13,880 nucleotides of DNA from positions 1 to 13,880 of the forward strand of contig JAQTVL010000040.1 in the NCBI GenBank assembly GCA_028706835.1, given 5' to 3'. Of the stretch, positions 12,510 through 13,880 are shown one piece after another (positions within the stretch are counted from its first letter, which is position 1; each line of letters opens with the position of its first letter). The translations under genes and the position numbers were made by a program. Source of the stretch: Phycisphaerae bacterium. Its GTDB lineage: Bacteria > Planctomycetota > Phycisphaerae > JAJVII01. Below the pieces are notes generated by a model that did no database searches, was not told the origin of the DNA, and saw nothing but the letters and a program-made list of their open reading frames with translations.

Positions 12510-13880
12510 ATGCAAGCTCATGTCCTGCCGAAGACTCGCGTGGCGGAACTGGTCGACGCGCTGGCCAAGGAGCGCCGCGTCGTCGGGCCGACGGCGAAGG
12601 AGAACGCGTTCGTCTTCGCCGACCTGGCCGACGGCGGCGAACTGCGCCTGGACTACCCGATCAGCGCCCAGTCGCCGAAGAAGTTCTTCTTCCCGCCCTA
12701 CGAGACGCTGCTGAAATTCCACCGCAACCAGCCGGACACCGGCGAAGCCGCGCCGGACGGCCAGCCGATCGCCATCCTAGGCATGCACCCGTGCGACATC
12801 ACCAGCACGTGGCTGCTGGACAAGGTGTTCGACACGAAGAACAAGGACCCTTACTACCAGTCGCGGCGCGAACGGGCGCTGATCGTCGGCATGGACTGCG
12901 GCTGCCCGTGCGACGAGCACCAGTTCTGCCTGGACATGGGCAGCCTGTATCCGAAGAAAGGCTACGACCTGTTTTGCCAGGACCTCGGCGACCGGTTCTA
13001 TGTCACCGTCGGCACGCCGGCCGGGCAGGCGGTCATCGACAGCACGCGGCTGTTCACTGCGGCCACCCCGGCGGACCTGCTGGCGCACGAGGAGTTCGAG
13101 GCGGCCAAGACGGAGCGCTTTACCCGGAAACTGCCGTTCTCGGCTGACCGCATCCCGGAGTTGCTCGGCGAGAGCTACGACTCGCTGATCTGGGACGCGG
13201 TGGCGCGGCGGTGCTTCAGTTGCGGGTCGTGCAACCTGGTCTGCCCGACGTGCTACTGCTTCAACGTGTCCGACGAGCTGGCGATGAACCTCCAGGACGG
13301 CGAGCGCCGCCGGCGATGGGACGGCTGCCAGCTTCGCGATTTCGCCGAGGTGGCCGGCGGCGAGAACTTCCGCCCGCAGACCTCGCAGCGGCTGCGGCAC
13401 CGCGTGTTCCGCAAGGGCAAATACATGAAGGAGCAGTTCGGCGAGAGCGGCTGCGTCGGCTGCGGACGCTGCGACCGCCACTGCGTCGCCAGCATCTCCA
13501 TCCGCAGCACGTTCCAGCAGCTCTGGGAACACCAGATGGCCAAGCTGTCGCAGCAGCGCTGCGAGCTGCACCCGACGCCGATCAACCAGCCGGCCAGCCA
13601 ATACCTGCCCCGGCCCGGGCGCATCGTGGCGGCGGCGGACTTCACGGAGCGCGAGAAGTGGTTCCGCGTGCGGCTGGACGACGGCCAGGGGCTCAACTTC
13701 CTGCCAGGCCAATTCGTCGAGATTTCGCTGTTCGGGCTGGGCGAGGCGCCGATCTCGATCTGCTCGGCCACCCGCGGCACGGGCGAATTCGAGATGTGCG
13801 TGCGGTCGGTCGGCGACGTGACCAACCAGCTCCGCAAGTTCAATGCGGGCGACATCATCGGCGTCCGCGGGCCGTTCGGC
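12510..13880 (+). CDS. Fused HydB-HydG-like hydrogenase electron-transfer subunit (partial)
   Basis: The frame is open for 457 codons to the window edge, so the C-terminus is missing. Residues 1-~350 match the iron-sulfur beta subunit of sulfhydrogenases and AsrA-type proteins. They include HPCDI, GMDCGCPCDEHQFC and two cluster motifs: C235/238/241/245 with C248 and C250 nearby, and C315/318/321/325. From about 375 the chain reads RIVAAADFTEREKWFRVRL, then PGQF (399-402) and GEAPISICS (411-419). These are the marks of the flavin-binding, ferredoxin-NADP reductase-like gamma subunit. In Pyrococcus these are separate genes, hydB and hydG; here they are one frame with no stop. Such a subunit moves electrons between NAD(P)H and the catalytic [NiFe] dimer. 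AGGAG at 12498-12502 supports the start. Identity as group 3b is inference. Confidence 0.88.
   Translation, partial: MQAHVLPKTRVAELVDALAKERRVVGPTAKENAFVFADLADGGELRLDYPISAQSPKKFFFPPYETLLKFHRNQPDTGEAAPDGQPIAILGMHPCDITSTWLLDKVFDTKNKDPYYQSRRERALIVGMDCGCPCDEHQFCLDMGSLYPKKGYDLFCQDLGDRFYVTVGTPAGQAVIDSTRLFTAATPADLLAHEEFEAAKTERFTRKLPFSADRIPELLGESYDSLIWDAVARRCFSCGSCNLVCPTCYCFNVSDELAMNLQDGERRRRWDGCQLRDFAEVAGGENFRPQTSQRLRHRVFRKGKYMKEQFGESGCVGCGRCDRHCVASISIRSTFQQLWEHQMAKLSQQRCELHPTPINQPASQYLPRPGRIVAAADFTEREKWFRVRLDDGQGLNFLPGQFVEISLFGLGEAPISICSATRGTGEFEMCVRSVGDVTNQLRKFNAGDIIGVRGPFG

Overview
The window is high-GC bacterial chromosomal DNA. Its gene set is an anaerobe's hydrogen and pyruvate metabolism: a single-chain pyruvate:ferredoxin oxidoreductase, five [NiFe]-hydrogenase maturation genes, and the start of a hydrogenase electron-transfer subunit. 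Non-coding DNA is unusually rich in hairpin-forming repeats of several unrelated kinds. Together these features suggest a Planctomycetota (Phycisphaerae-like) or similar repeat-rich environmental bacterium. That placement is inference; there is no rRNA or other marker in the window.

Layout. Positions 1-665 are non-coding and full of hairpins. A minus-strand SEC-C zinc-motif protein of unknown role lies at 666-1595. Positions 1596-2686 (about 1.1 kb) are non-coding. They hold a hairpin mosaic, a sigma70-like promoter, a cluster of TAACCTTG motifs, a 121-bp nested palindrome, two identical parS-like 16-mers 96 bp apart, and two hairpins that probably terminate the next gene. The nifJ-type oxidoreductase fills 2687-6286 on the minus strand. 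A 689-bp divergent intergenic region follows (6287-6975). The plus strand then carries hypF, hypC, hypD, hypE, hypA and a fused HydB-HydG-like hydrogenase subunit that runs off the right edge at 13880.

How the genes work together. HypF and HypE make the thiocarboxamide/thiocyanate that is the source of the CN ligands. HypC and HypD assemble the Fe(CN)2CO unit, and HypA helps insert nickel. hypB is not in the window. The last gene resembles the iron-sulfur (beta) and flavin/NAD(P) (gamma) subunits of cytoplasmic group 3b-type hydrogenases joined in one chain; small and large catalytic subunits would be expected beyond the edge. The divergent oxidoreductase makes reduced ferredoxin from pyruvate, so the locus fits fermentative H2 cycling.

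Most unusual features. Hairpin elements occupy the hypC-hypD, hypD-hypE and hypE-hypA gaps, and three extra segments sit in frame inside hypF. One of those and the hypE-hypA element share an architecture: four 7-bp units, a spacer, then four inverted 7-bp units. The twin parS-like sites suggest the region belongs to the chromosome-partitioning domain.
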